From UBA6522 sp965205045 (GTDB taxonomy: Bacteria > Pseudomonadota > Gammaproteobacteria > Steroidobacterales > Rariloculaceae), in the NCBI GenBank assembly GCA_965205045.1, contig OZ242031.1, forward strand, positions 3,472,001 to 3,536,000: a stretch of 64,000 bases of DNA, given 5' to 3'. The notes under the pieces were generated by a model, which saw nothing but the letters and a program-made list of their open reading frames with translations, was not told the origin of the DNA and ran no database searches. Position 1 is the first letter of the stretch. Each line of letters opens with the position of its first letter. The translations under genes were made by a program, and so were the position numbers. Below are positions 52,650-61,804 of this stretch, one piece after another.

Positions 52650-54641
52650 CTATAGCGCTTCTTCCTGAAACAGCTCGATGGCGCGGTCGAGGCTTTCCCG
52701 GTCCCCCACCAGCACGACCGTATCGTCGGGTTGGTAGCGGAAATCGGGGTCCCGGCGATAGTAGGGACGGCCATCCCGGACCACGGCGAGTTGCACCACG
52801 CCGGTCTGGCGCCGCAATTTCATGGTCCTTGCGCTCTTGCCGACCACCCAGGCGCCTTCCTTGATCTCGATCAGTTCCAGGGCGTCGTGAATGCCCAGGT
52901 GCTTGATTGCATCGAGCCGCAGGTTGGGTTCCGCCGTGCCGCGCAACAGCCCGTAGTGTTCGGTCCGGACCGTCTCGGCTTCCTGCCAGATCAGATTGAT
53001 GGGGATGCGATAACTCTCGAGCGCTCTGGCGAACAGTTCGATGGAGGCTTCGAACTCTTCCACCACGACGTCATTGGCGCCCACCGACAGCAGTTCGTCG
53101 ATGGAACTCGTGTAGCGCGTGCGAACGACGATATGGGCCGAGGGATTGAGGTCGCGGGCGACCACCACGCCCCGACTCTCCTCCGCGGGCGCGGAAATCG
53201 CGAATACGATGACCCTGGCGCGGCTCGCCCCTACGTGCGCGAGGACCGTGGGTTGAGTGCCGTCCCCGAACGCGACCGGGATACTGTCCTGGCGTGCGCG
53301 GCGAACCAGTTCGGCGTCGTGTTCGACGACGATGCACGCAATTCCTGCCGCGTCCAGGACCCGCGCCAGGTAGCGGCCGGCGACCCCGTAGCCGACGATG
53401 ACCGTATGGTCCGACATGCTTTCGGAGGCGTCGGCGTCGGCGATCAGTTTCAATCGCTTGTCTGAAGGGGCGATGCGCTCGGCGATGGGCCGGGCGGCGC
53501 GAATCATGAACGGCGTGACCATCATCGACAGCACGGCGGCGCTCAGGAACAACTGGTAGTCGCCTTCCCGGAACAGTCCCAGGGGCAATCCCACCGCCGC
53601 GAGCAGGATGGAGAATTCGCCGATGTGCGCCAGGCTCAGGCCGCTGATCAACGCCGTGGTGAGCGACGCACCCACCGCCAGCACCGCCACCGCCACCAGC
53701 AGCAACTTCAGCGCAATCAGCCCGGCAATCATGGGCAGCAGCACGTCGAGCTGCGTCATCAGCACGGAGACATCCAGCAACATGCCGATGGAGATGAAGA
53801 AGATTCCGCTGAATACGGCCCGGAAGGGCAGCACGTCCGACAGCGCCTGCAATCCGTACTCGGACTCCGAGATGATGAGGCCGGCGATGAAGGCGCCGAT
53901 GGCGATGGAAAATCCGGCCGAAGCGGTGACCACGGCCGTACCGATGCCGAAGAACCCGACGCACAGGGTGAACAGGTCGCGGTCCCGGAAGAGCACGATC
54001 CGGTCCAGCGTCCGCTTCACGATAAAACGTCCGCCGACCACCAGCACCGTCATGATGACCAGGCCGCGCAGGAACTCCATGCCGACCGCGCCCATGTCGG
54101 CGCCTCCCAATCCGGCCAGTACCGGCAACAGAAGAATCAGCGGCAGCACGCACAGGTCCTGAAACAGCAGCACGGAAATAACCGAGCGCCCGTGCGCCGA
54201 ATCCAGTTCTGCCCGGTCCGAATACAACTTGGTCACGATGGCCGTGGACGACATGGCGGCGATGGCGCCGTAGAAGATGGCCTGTCCGGCCGGGATGCCG
54301 AAGGCCATCGCCAGCCCCGCGACGCAGAGAAGCGTCGTGCCCACCTGCAGCGAGCCGCCGATGAAGACGGACCTCGCCCACTGACGGACATGGGACAGCG
54401 ACAGTTCAAGCCCGACGGCGAAGAGAAGCAGGGCAACGCCCAGTTCGGCGAGGAATTCGACTTCCCCGGTATTGCCGATCAGGCCCAGGCCGCTGGGTCC
54501 CACCAGGATGCCGGCAATCAGAAAACCCACCAGAGAAGGAATCGACGCGCGATGCGCCAGCGCGACGATGGGTATTGCCATGCCGACGAGCAGGGTCAGA
54601 TCGATCAGAAGTGTCGGTACGTGCACGGGTCGAGCGTCCAA
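52650..54641 (-). CDS. Kef/YbaL-type cation:proton antiporter with RCK domains
   Basis: 663 aa. About twelve membrane helices (residues 10-390; GFLIAGILVGPSGLGLIG, LAELGVALLLFAVGLELSLS), then a TrkA-N Rossmann domain (VIVGYGVAGRYLARVLDAAG) and TrkA-C domain (EIKEGAWVVGKSARTMKL). This is the monovalent cation:proton antiporter-2 family, regulating potassium efflux and pH. The listed start is TTG 54641; GTG 54626 is an equally good alternative. It ends two bases after the acetyltransferase stop on the other strand. Confidence 0.92.
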   Translation of the reverse strand: MDARPVHVPTLLIDLTLLVGMAIPIVALAHRASIPSLVGFLIAGILVGPSGLGLIGNTGEVEFLAELGVALLLFAVGLELSLSHVRQWARSVFIGGSLQVGTTLLCVAGLAMAFGIPAGQAIFYGAIAAMSSTAIVTKLYSDRAELDSAHGRSVISVLLFQDLCVLPLILLLPVLAGLGGADMGAVGMEFLRGLVIMTVLVVGGRFIVKRTLDRIVLFRDRDLFTLCVGFFGIGTAVVTASAGFSIAIGAFIAGLIISESEYGLQALSDVLPFRAVFSGIFFISIGMLLDVSVLMTQLDVLLPMIAGLIALKLLLVAVAVLAVGASLTTALISGLSLAHIGEFSILLAAVGLPLGLFREGDYQLFLSAAVLSMMVTPFMIRAARPIAERIAPSDKRLKLIADADASESMSDHTVIVGYGVAGRYLARVLDAAGIACIVVEHDAELVRRARQDSIPVAFGDGTQPTVLAHVGASRARVIVFAISAPAEESRGVVVARDLNPSAHIVVRTRYTSSIDELLSVGANDVVVEEFEASIELFARALESYRIPINLIWQEAETVRTEHYGLLRGTAEPNLRLDAIKHLGIHDALELIEIKEGAWVVGKSARTMKLRRQTGVVQLAVVRDGRPYYRRDPDFRYQPDDTVVLVGDRESLDRAIELFQEEAL

Positions 54642-54715
54642 TGCTCCAGATTCCTACACTATCGATTATCCCCCATTTGTGGAATCATCGGCGACACGCA
54701 ATCAAGGAGCCAACC

Positions 54716-55195
54716 ATGCGCGGATTAACTTTCTTCTCCAGCGGCGCACTCGTCGCGGTCCTGATTCAGACGGCCATCGCCCAGATGAACCCGGGTGTCA
54801 TTCAACTCAATCACGTGGGTGTCGCGGTGGCGGACATGGACGAATCCATCGCCTTCTACACCGAGACGATGGGCTACGAGGAAGCGTTTCGCGTCATGAA
54901 TGACGCCGATGAGCCCTTCCTGGTCTATCTGCGCGTGAGCGAGAGCACGTTCGTCGAACTGACCCGCGCGAACGAGAACAATGCGCCCGGACTCAGCCAC
55001 TTCGGGGTTCAGGTCGCAGACATGGAATCGGTCCGGGCGATGTACGAGGATCGTGGCGCCGAGCCGACAGAGACGCGCCGGGGCAGCACCCAGGCGATTC
55101 TGTCGAACATCTTTGACCCGCAGGGCGTGCGCATCGAGCTATCGGAGTATCCGCCGGATTCCATGCAGGGCCAGGCGCTGGCAGGCGAACTCTAG
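54716..55195 (+). CDS. Exported VOC-superfamily protein
   Basis: 159 aa from ATG 54716 with AAGGAG upstream. A signal peptide (LTFFSSGALVAVLIQTAIAQ) makes it exported, unusual for glyoxalase-like proteins, which are normally cytoplasmic. The domain has VIQLNHVGVAVADMDESIAF (His ligand), TFVELTRANE (Glu) and LSHFGVQVADMESV (His), ending in RIELSEY. It may be a metal-dependent enzyme acting in the periplasm; the substrate is unknown. Confidence 0.84.
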   Translation: MRGLTFFSSGALVAVLIQTAIAQMNPGVIQLNHVGVAVADMDESIAFYTETMGYEEAFRVMNDADEPFLVYLRVSESTFVELTRANENNAPGLSHFGVQVADMESVRAMYEDRGAEPTETRRGSTQAILSNIFDPQGVRIELSEYPPDSMQGQALAGEL

Positions 55196-55236
55196 TCCAT
55201 CGCCCGGCCAGCCGGCCGGTCACGGTTACGCGCAGT

Positions 55237-55260
55237 CGGGGCGATGTGCGCATCGCCCCG
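55237..55260. terminator. Hairpin between convergent VOC and sterol-reductase genes
   Basis: Perfect 9-bp stem, CGGGGCGAT at 55237-55245 and ATCGCCCCG at 55252-55260, loop GTGCGC. It lies between stops at 55195 and 55270 and can serve both strands. There is no T-run. Confidence 0.6.
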
Positions 55261-55269
55261 GGCCGGTGA

Positions 55270-56373
55270 TCAATACAGGCCGGGAACCAACCGGTGGGGC
55301 ACCTTTTCCCGGTACTGCCTCCACAGGTCGCCGTACTTGGCCGCGCATCGGCGCTCGTCGATGCGCTCGCGTGAAACGAAGAACGCCGTCAGATAGATGA
55401 AGTAGATCCAGGCCCAGAAATTGGTGAAGTGCCCGAGGGCCAGCGCCATTCCCAGCGCCTCCAGGATCTCCCCGAAGTAGTTCATGTGGCGTGAAGCGCC
55501 CCAGAATCCGCTGCACAGAAGGGTGCGCTTGCCGTCGGTTACGGTCGCGGGGCGGATGAGACCCAGAAACGCGCGGTCCGGCGCACGCTTGAACATGTAT
55601 TTTTGCGAGTTCGCGCCGCGGGAAATCATCCAGCCGATCAGGAAGATCGCCGCCGAGCCACCGAGCCAGACGACATTCAGCGACGGGTCGATGTCGGGAG
55701 CGGGCAGGCCTGCGGTGCCCCAAAGTGCCACCGGATAGAGCAGGGGATAGACGACGATACATCCGGCGATCAGCTTGAAGCCCAGGCGCTCCTCGAAAAT
55801 GTCGAAGGTGAACAACTGCACGCGCTCGAACAGGCAATAGTCCGTGATGAACCACACCCACATCGCCGAGTGCAGGAACAGGCCGATGTTTGAAGCCGCG
55901 CCGTACTGGCCGAAGTGGTAGGCGGCGCTCGAAACGGCATTCAACGCAAGGTAGACGCCGCCGAAGATGTACAGGAACATCTTCGTGTCGGCGTGGCCAA
56001 CAAGCCGCACGTTGTATGCGCGGCCCTCGATCCACTGCACAAGCTGGCTCCGGTCGTCACCCGGCTCACGCAGCACGATCCAGGCCGTCACCACGACACT
56101 CAATGCCACCGCTCCGGCAATCGCGTGCCACTTGACCACCCAGAGCCAGTCCAGGGGTGCGGTGGTCAGCCCCAGCGACCAGATCAGCAGGGCGCACAGA
56201 AAAACGGCGAGCCCGTTCAGCCTGTACTGCGGTGGCGCCGCTCCCAGGTTCCTGTGCGTATAACCTTCCACGCGGTATGCGGGCAGCACCACGTGCAGCG
56301 CCAGCAAGATGACGAAGATGGCGGTGGGCGTGAGGAACCCAGCGATGGCCTGCGTGGTTGTCAACCCTGACAT
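55270..56373 (-). CDS. ERG4/ERG24-family sterol C-reductase-like membrane enzyme
   Basis: 367 aa from ATG 56373 (an upstream start at 56421 is possible). About eight to ten membrane helices. The C-terminal family signature is present: LLCSGFWGASRHMNYFGEIL, then WAWIYFIYLTAFFVSRERID and YGDLWRQYREKVPHRLVPGLY. Eukaryotic members reduce the delta-14 or delta-24 double bonds of sterols with NADPH; bacterial ones are found in sterol-producing or scavenging species and in groups with unknown substrates. A sterol or related isoprenoid is possible but no sterol pathway is visible here. Confidence 0.85.
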   Translation of the reverse strand: MSGLTTTQAIAGFLTPTAIFVILLALHVVLPAYRVEGYTHRNLGAAPPQYRLNGLAVFLCALLIWSLGLTTAPLDWLWVVKWHAIAGAVALSVVVTAWIVLREPGDDRSQLVQWIEGRAYNVRLVGHADTKMFLYIFGGVYLALNAVSSAAYHFGQYGAASNIGLFLHSAMWVWFITDYCLFERVQLFTFDIFEERLGFKLIAGCIVVYPLLYPVALWGTAGLPAPDIDPSLNVVWLGGSAAIFLIGWMISRGANSQKYMFKRAPDRAFLGLIRPATVTDGKRTLLCSGFWGASRHMNYFGEILEALGMALALGHFTNFWAWIYFIYLTAFFVSRERIDERRCAAKYGDLWRQYREKVPHRLVPGLY

Positions 56374-56623
56374 GCTGTTGCCTTGTTTTCGTTCATCGAC
56401 GTTTCCTCCGTCCTTGACCAAGCATAGCTTACACAGTATTTCGCGGCATTACGCTTGCAAGTACCCTACGGTATTTTTGGTCGCCAATAACTACGAATAT
56501 GGACAATAGACGGCATTTAAGGCAAAAAATGTTGACCAAAACGTATTGAATTAAAGAGTCCTTGTTTCTATAGTGTCCGCATTGTCCAGAAACGGGGACG
56601 CATTTCGGTACAGGCGGATACAG

Positions 56624-58963
56624 ATGTCTAATCAGCAATTCAGAAGGAACGTTGTGCTTCGGTCTGTTGTAGGGACCGTAGCTCTTGCCCTGATCGCCTG
56701 GGTGACGCCAGGCTTGGCACAACTGGAGGAAATCATCGTCACCGCAACCAAGCGGGAGCAATCACTTCAGGATGTTGGCGTTGCCGTCACGGCGTTTACC
56801 GGTGACGATCTTCGGACCGGTCATGTCGTCGAACCGCGCGATCTTTTCAACCGCGTCCCAAACGTACAGTTGCAGACAAACTCGGCAAACGGCCAGATGC
56901 AGCTTTCGGTACGTGGGATCAGTTTTCCGACGTTCTCACCGATTGGCGTACAGCCTGTCATGATGTTTCAGGACGAAATCGCCATGACCTCGCCGCAGAC
57001 GGCCGGACTGTTCATTTTCGACCTTGAGCGGATCGAAGTGCTGCGCGGCCCGCAGAACACGCTGTACGGTCGCAACACCACGGGCGGCGCCGTCAACTTC
57101 ATCGCACGCCAACCGGTGATCGGAGGCGAGACCAACGGCTATGCGGACCTGACGCTGGGAAGCCACGGCGCCACCCACATCAATGGAGCGGTTGGTGGAA
57201 GTCTGGGAGAAGACAGCGCCTATCGAATCGCGATTCAGTCCCTCAACCACGATGGCTATTGGGACAATCTGCTGATTCCCGGGGACACCATGGGCGAGCG
57301 GAACCAGAATCTGATTCGCGCCCAGCTGCTGTATGAGCCCACTGACTCAATACGTTGGCTGTTCAACCTCCATGGCGGAAGCAGCAACGGTGGTCCGCGT
57401 CCGGTGAAGGCGCACGGATTTGCCGCGCCGGGCACCGATGCGGCGTACTCGTGCAGCGATATTGACATGGACAGCTTCCGTACTTCCTGCGAAGACGGAT
57501 TCGGCGGCGAGACGATTCCGGACACTGACAAGGCGTTCGGTTATATCGACAACGATATCGACAACACGTCAGCCTGGGGAGGGCTGGTCCGGCTCGACTG
57601 GAGTTTCGACGGATTTGACTTCCTTTCGCTCACGGGTCTGGAGTCGAACGAATGGGACAAGTGGGAAGACAACACCGGGCTGCGTTCTCCGCCATTGGTC
57701 ACGTTTCGCCAAAAGGCGGATACGGACCAGATCTCACAGGAATTCCGCTGGACATCTGCCGGGGACTCGCAACTGAACTGGATCGCGGGCCTGTACACCC
57801 AGCAGGACGATGTGTCGTTCTACACTACGGTGCCCATTACGGTGCTTCCATTCGCACCGGTTGCCTTTGGCGCGAACGGGTTGTTCCAGCAGGAAACGAC
57901 CATGTATTCGGGATTTGGCCAGTTCGACTACGACGTATCGGAAAACCTGACGCTGATTGCCGGTCTGCGACTGGTGAACGAGACCAAGGAAGGCCGCGCC
58001 AGGGCGCAGGAAGGAGCCTGGGCGCCCGCCATTCAGAGTGGTGCGCTGGACTTTGAGAGACCGGAACAATGGCTGTTCGAAAACCTGACACAGTACAACA
58101 ACCCGGAGGTTCCTCCGGCAGATGTGCCCTTCTCAGAGACCTGGGACCAGTGGGGCGGAAAACTGGGACTGGAGTTCACGGCGGACAACGGCACGCTGTG
58201 GTACGGACACATTACTCGCGGCGAGAAGGGTGGTCAGTTCGGTGACGCGCCGGATGGTGTGCTTTCCGACTCATTCATCCCGCCGGCGGAACCCGAGGAA
58301 GTGGTGGCGTTCGAAGCGGGATTCAAGGCGCTATGGGCAAACGAGACCGTGCGGACGAATGTAGCTGTTTTCCTGAACGACTATACGAATCAGCAGGTAC
58401 AGGCGACCGTCGTACTCGAGGGCGGCGCGCTCCTGTCGCGGGTCGTCAACGCGGCCGAATCGGAGATCTCCGGCATCGAGGCCGAGTTGCTGTTCGCGCC
58501 CGGCAGCGGTTGGTTCGTGGACCTGGGTGTGGGTCTTCTCAACAGCACGGTCACCAGGGATAGCCTGAGCGAGGTGACCGGTGGGGTCCTGGCGATTGAA
58601 GAAGGGCGCAATCTCAACAACGCGCCGGAGACGTCCATCAATTTCGGAGTTGCCAGGGAAGTTGAGTTGGCCAACGGCAACCTTCTGTCCGCACGTGTCG
58701 ATGGCCGCTATTCGTCCTCCCGGGAGTTCCATATCATCGATACTCAGGAGACCAGAATTTACTCGATGGATCCTGCCTATACGGTAGTCAACGCCCAGCT
58801 CGAGTACAGATTCGGTCCCGATGCGCAATATCGATTCTCAGTCTGGGGCAAGAACCTGACCGATGAACTCTACTTCCACCGATTCGAAGACATCGGAACG
58901 AGCAACCTCGGTTACCCGGCCGATCCGATGACCTTTGGCGTGACCATCGGATTGGACATGTAA
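56624..58963 (+). CDS. TonB-dependent receptor
   Basis: 779 aa from ATG 56624. Signal peptide (SVVGTVALALIAWVTPGLAQ), TonB box region LEEIIVTATKREQSLQDV, plug domain (VQLQTNSANGQMQLSVRGI, LERIEVLRGPQNTLYGRNTT) and a beta-barrel ending in a C-terminal aromatic-rich strand (PMTFGVTIGLDM). It takes up a scarce ligand across the outer membrane. It is followed by a catabolic operon, so the ligand is likely the substrate of that operon rather than iron. The 200-base AT-rich gap upstream holds divergent promoters. Confidence 0.93.
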   Translation: MSNQQFRRNVVLRSVVGTVALALIAWVTPGLAQLEEIIVTATKREQSLQDVGVAVTAFTGDDLRTGHVVEPRDLFNRVPNVQLQTNSANGQMQLSVRGISFPTFSPIGVQPVMMFQDEIAMTSPQTAGLFIFDLERIEVLRGPQNTLYGRNTTGGAVNFIARQPVIGGETNGYADLTLGSHGATHINGAVGGSLGEDSAYRIAIQSLNHDGYWDNLLIPGDTMGERNQNLIRAQLLYEPTDSIRWLFNLHGGSSNGGPRPVKAHGFAAPGTDAAYSCSDIDMDSFRTSCEDGFGGETIPDTDKAFGYIDNDIDNTSAWGGLVRLDWSFDGFDFLSLTGLESNEWDKWEDNTGLRSPPLVTFRQKADTDQISQEFRWTSAGDSQLNWIAGLYTQQDDVSFYTTVPITVLPFAPVAFGANGLFQQETTMYSGFGQFDYDVSENLTLIAGLRLVNETKEGRARAQEGAWAPAIQSGALDFERPEQWLFENLTQYNNPEVPPADVPFSETWDQWGGKLGLEFTADNGTLWYGHITRGEKGGQFGDAPDGVLSDSFIPPAEPEEVVAFEAGFKALWANETVRTNVAVFLNDYTNQQVQATVVLEGGALLSRVVNAAESEISGIEAELLFAPGSGWFVDLGVGLLNSTVTRDSLSEVTGGVLAIEEGRNLNNAPETSINFGVAREVELANGNLLSARVDGRYSSSREFHIIDTQETRIYSMDPAYTVVNAQLEYRFGPDAQYRFSVWGKNLTDELYFHRFEDIGTSNLGYPADPMTFGVTIGLDM

Positions 58964-59042
58964 CTGAGCCGAGTGCGTAATTGCCAAGAGCTTGCCTGCT
59001 GGGCGGGCGCCGCATCGAGTATATCTGCCCGGAGGCTGGAAC

Positions 59043-60161
59043 CTGAGCATTCAAACGACGGCTGCTGTAGTTCACTCGCACGACTCGGGCTTCGAGATCG
59101 AGCCAGTGCGGCTCGACACGCTCCAGGACGACGAGGTTCTGGTTGAGATCATGGCGTGCGGCATTTGCGGCATGGATGTCGAGGCTACTGCCTTGATGGG
59201 ACCGCCGTGCATTCTCGGCCACGAAGGCGCCGGGGTTGTCGCCGACGTCGGCTCTCGGGTCAATGCTGTCAAGCGCGGAGACCGGGTGATACTCGGCTAC
59301 GGATTCTGCGGACACTGCCATCCGTGCCGGAGCAGCCAACCGTACCATTGCGACGCGGGTTGGGAGCTGACCTTCGGCGGGACACGGGAAGATGGCAGCA
59401 CGACGGCATTCGCGGCCGATGGCACGCCGCTGGCCGCTGCGTTCTTTCAACAATCGTCTTTCGCGCGGCACGCCATTACGCCCGCGCGCTGCGTTGTGCC
59501 CATTGCCGACGATGTGCCCTGGCATGTGGCGGCGGCCATTCCGTGTGGATTCATGACAGGAGTGGGCACCGCCTGGAATCTGCTTGATATCGATGCGGAT
59601 TCCACGCTGCTGGTCAATGGCGCGGGCGCGGTAGGACTGGGAGCCGTTGCCGGCGCAAGGATCGCAGGATGCGGGCGCATTGTCGCAGTGGACCTCGTGT
59701 CCCGCCGACTGGACGCGGCAATTGAATTCGGCGCGACCGAGGCATTGAATCCCCGGCACGAGGATTTGGCCGCGTGGCGTGGAACGAACTTGCCGCGGGG
59801 TTTTTCCCACGTCGTGGATTCAACCGGCAATCGGCAGGCGTTTGAAGCATCCGTCGACAGTCTGGCTACCGGGGGCCAGATGGCCTATGCGACGCTGCCG
59901 GCACCGATGGAAGAATTCTCGTTCAAGCCATTTCCGTTGTTTGTTCGCGGGGCGACCGTCAAGGCGATCTCGTTCGGGTCCAGCAGCCCGGCCGGAATAC
60001 TGCCCAGAATGCTGCAATTGTGGCGCGAAGGGGAGTTCCCGGTCGCAAGCGCCGTGCGTACCTGGCGCCTGGAGAGTATCAACGAGGCGGTGGCGACCGG
60101 TGTTGGCGGTGATGTGATCAAACCCGTTCTGATCATGGATTCCAGCCAGGCGGTATGCTGA
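59043..60161 (+). CDS. Zinc-binding medium-chain alcohol dehydrogenase
   Basis: 372 aa if it begins at CTG 59043, seven bases after GGAGG (59031-59035). No ATG or GTG is available near the conserved N-terminus; TTG 58992 would add 17 residues unlike the family. Catalytic zinc ligands: Cys in MACGICGMDVEA, GHEGAG (His-Glu). Structural-zinc cysteines occur in GFCGHCHPCRSSQPYHC. The NAD site is LLVNGAGAVGLGAVAGAR. It oxidises an alcohol to an aldehyde, which fits the aldehyde dehydrogenase at the end of this operon. Confidence 0.9.
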   Translation: MSIQTTAAVVHSHDSGFEIEPVRLDTLQDDEVLVEIMACGICGMDVEATALMGPPCILGHEGAGVVADVGSRVNAVKRGDRVILGYGFCGHCHPCRSSQPYHCDAGWELTFGGTREDGSTTAFAADGTPLAAAFFQQSSFARHAITPARCVVPIADDVPWHVAAAIPCGFMTGVGTAWNLLDIDADSTLLVNGAGAVGLGAVAGARIAGCGRIVAVDLVSRRLDAAIEFGATEALNPRHEDLAAWRGTNLPRGFSHVVDSTGNRQAFEASVDSLATGGQMAYATLPAPMEEFSFKPFPLFVRGATVKAISFGSSSPAGILPRMLQLWREGEFPVASAVRTWRLESINEAVATGVGGDVIKPVLIMDSSQAVC

Positions 60162-60195
60162 TGAACCCTGGGCCTGTAATCGAGGGATCGAACTG

Positions 60196-60825
60196 ATGTC
60201 GACTGCGCAACATCATGCGTACCGGAGGATTCGCAAGGCGATACTGAATGGAATATTTCCTCCCGGCACGCAGCTTCGTCAGGAACAGCTCGCGGAACAG
60301 TTCGACATGTCGCGAACTTCGGTGAGATATGCCCTGCAGGCTTTGGCCAACGACGGCTTCGTTGAGATCGGCGATACGCGCAGAAGCTTCGTTGCTGACG
60401 TATCGCCAACCCACGCCGAACAGATGTACGACATTCTTGCAATGCTGGAGAGCTACAGCGCGGGTCTGGCGGCTACACAGGCAACTGACGAGGATGTTGC
60501 GGAACTTCGTGTGCTGGTCGATGAAATGGCAGGCGAGATGGATGACGATCTCGCCTATCTCGACACGAATTCGCGTTTCCACCGCAAGGTCCACGAGATG
60601 TCCGGCAACCGCACGCTGAGAGACCTGATCGAACGCCTTGTGGATTTTCCGCAGACCCTGTACCTGAAGCTGGGAACTTCAACGGAGAGCGTCGCCGCAA
60701 ACGAGGAACATCGACGGCTTGTCGATGCCATCGAGCGGCGTGACAGGTCGCTCGCGGAACTGGAGATGCGTTTGCACATCGAAGCCAGGCGGCGAGAGGC
60801 TCGGCTGCTTTGGGATCGCAACTAG
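60196..60825 (+). CDS. GntR-family (FCD) transcriptional regulator
   Basis: 209 aa from ATG 60196. N-terminal winged helix (AYRRIRKAILNGIFPPGTQL, LAEQFDMSRTSVRYALQAL) and an all-helical FCD ligand-binding domain (MYDILAMLESYSAGLAA, NSRFHRKVHEMSGN, EEHRRLVDAIERRDRSLAE). FCD members sense carboxylic acids and control their degradation genes. Position within the dehydrogenase-aminotransferase-transporter operon suggests it controls this operon and perhaps the TonB receptor. Confidence 0.92.
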   Translation: MSTAQHHAYRRIRKAILNGIFPPGTQLRQEQLAEQFDMSRTSVRYALQALANDGFVEIGDTRRSFVADVSPTHAEQMYDILAMLESYSAGLAATQATDEDVAELRVLVDEMAGEMDDDLAYLDTNSRFHRKVHEMSGNRTLRDLIERLVDFPQTLYLKLGTSTESVAANEEHRRLVDAIERRDRSLAELEMRLHIEARRREARLLWDRN

Positions 60826-60841
60826 GTGGCGATGCGTTGCA

Positions 60842-61792
60842 GTGACTTCTCCCGGTGAATATTCCAGATCGGCGCAGGAGCCTGCGAATCGCGGCTGTGC
60901 CTGGGTGAACGGTCGATTCACTTCTCTCGATGACGCCTGCGTGCCATTGCTCGACTGGGGCTTCAACAAGAGTGACGCGGTTTACGACGGTATCCCTTTT
61001 GCCGACGGTCTGATTTTTCGGCTCGGCGACCACTTGACGCGGTTTGCTGAAAGTATGCGCAAGTGGCGGCTCACAGAGCCGCTGTCCCGGTCCGAAATTG
61101 CCGATATCTGCCACGATCTGGCAGCGCGGTCGGAATTGCGTGAGGGGATCCTGTATGTGTGCGCGACACGTGGTGTTCCGCCGTCCGCGGAGATTCGCGA
61201 CCCCACAATGTTTCGGAGCCGCTTCTACGGCTGGTCGCAGGAACTGCCAAGACTGGGCACACCCGAACAACTTGAGCGGGGGCTATCGCTTGTGATCAGC
61301 AAGGTACCGCGCATTCCTGCATCCAGTGTGGAATCGACTGCCAAGAACTTTCATTGGGGCGACCTGATACAGGCACGTATCGAAGCCGCGGACCGGGGCG
61401 CCCAGAACGCGCTGCTGCTGACTCGAGACGGCTGCCTCGCCGAGGGCGTCGGCTTCAACGTGTTTGTTGTAGTCGGCGGTTGCCTCCGCACACCGGCTCG
61501 CGATTGCCTGCACGGAATGACACGCCGCACCGTGCTGGAGATTGCCGAGTCATTGGGTGTCAAAACGTCGACCGGTGACATTCCGCCGCATCAGATCGCC
61601 GACAGCAGCGAGATTTTCGTTACCTCGTCCGCGGGTGGGATATTCGCCGTCGCGACGCTGGACGGCAGTCGGATTGGTAAGGGCACGATGGGGCCCATGA
61701 CGCGAGAAATTCGCCGCGAATACTGGCGGCGACGCGTCTCGCCACAGTGGACCGAAAAGATCGATTACGACCGCTTCCGTTGTACAGGGTGA
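60842..61792 (+). CDS. Class IV (branched-chain/D-amino acid type) aminotransferase
   Basis: 316 aa from GTG 60842. PLP fold type IV: the N-terminus reads CAWVNGRFTSLDDACVPLLD and the PLP lysine is in ESTAKNFHWGDLIQARIEA. GCLAEGVGFNVFVV and HGMTRRTVLEIAESLG are the usual cofactor-binding segments. Such enzymes act on branched-chain amino acids, D-amino acids or amines. Given alcohol and aldehyde dehydrogenases beside it, an amino alcohol or amine route is plausible; this is inference. Confidence 0.88.
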   Translation: MTSPGEYSRSAQEPANRGCAWVNGRFTSLDDACVPLLDWGFNKSDAVYDGIPFADGLIFRLGDHLTRFAESMRKWRLTEPLSRSEIADICHDLAARSELREGILYVCATRGVPPSAEIRDPTMFRSRFYGWSQELPRLGTPEQLERGLSLVISKVPRIPASSVESTAKNFHWGDLIQARIEAADRGAQNALLLTRDGCLAEGVGFNVFVVVGGCLRTPARDCLHGMTRRTVLEIAESLGVKTSTGDIPPHQIADSSEIFVTSSAGGIFAVATLDGSRIGKGTMGPMTREIRREYWRRRVSPQWTEKIDYDRFRCTG

Positions 61793-61804
61793 GGAGTGAA
61801 GATC

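Noticed and set aside
53071..54381. 436-codon minus frame inside the Kef antiporter
   Set aside because: Shifted reading of the antiporter; Arg-rich and without domains.
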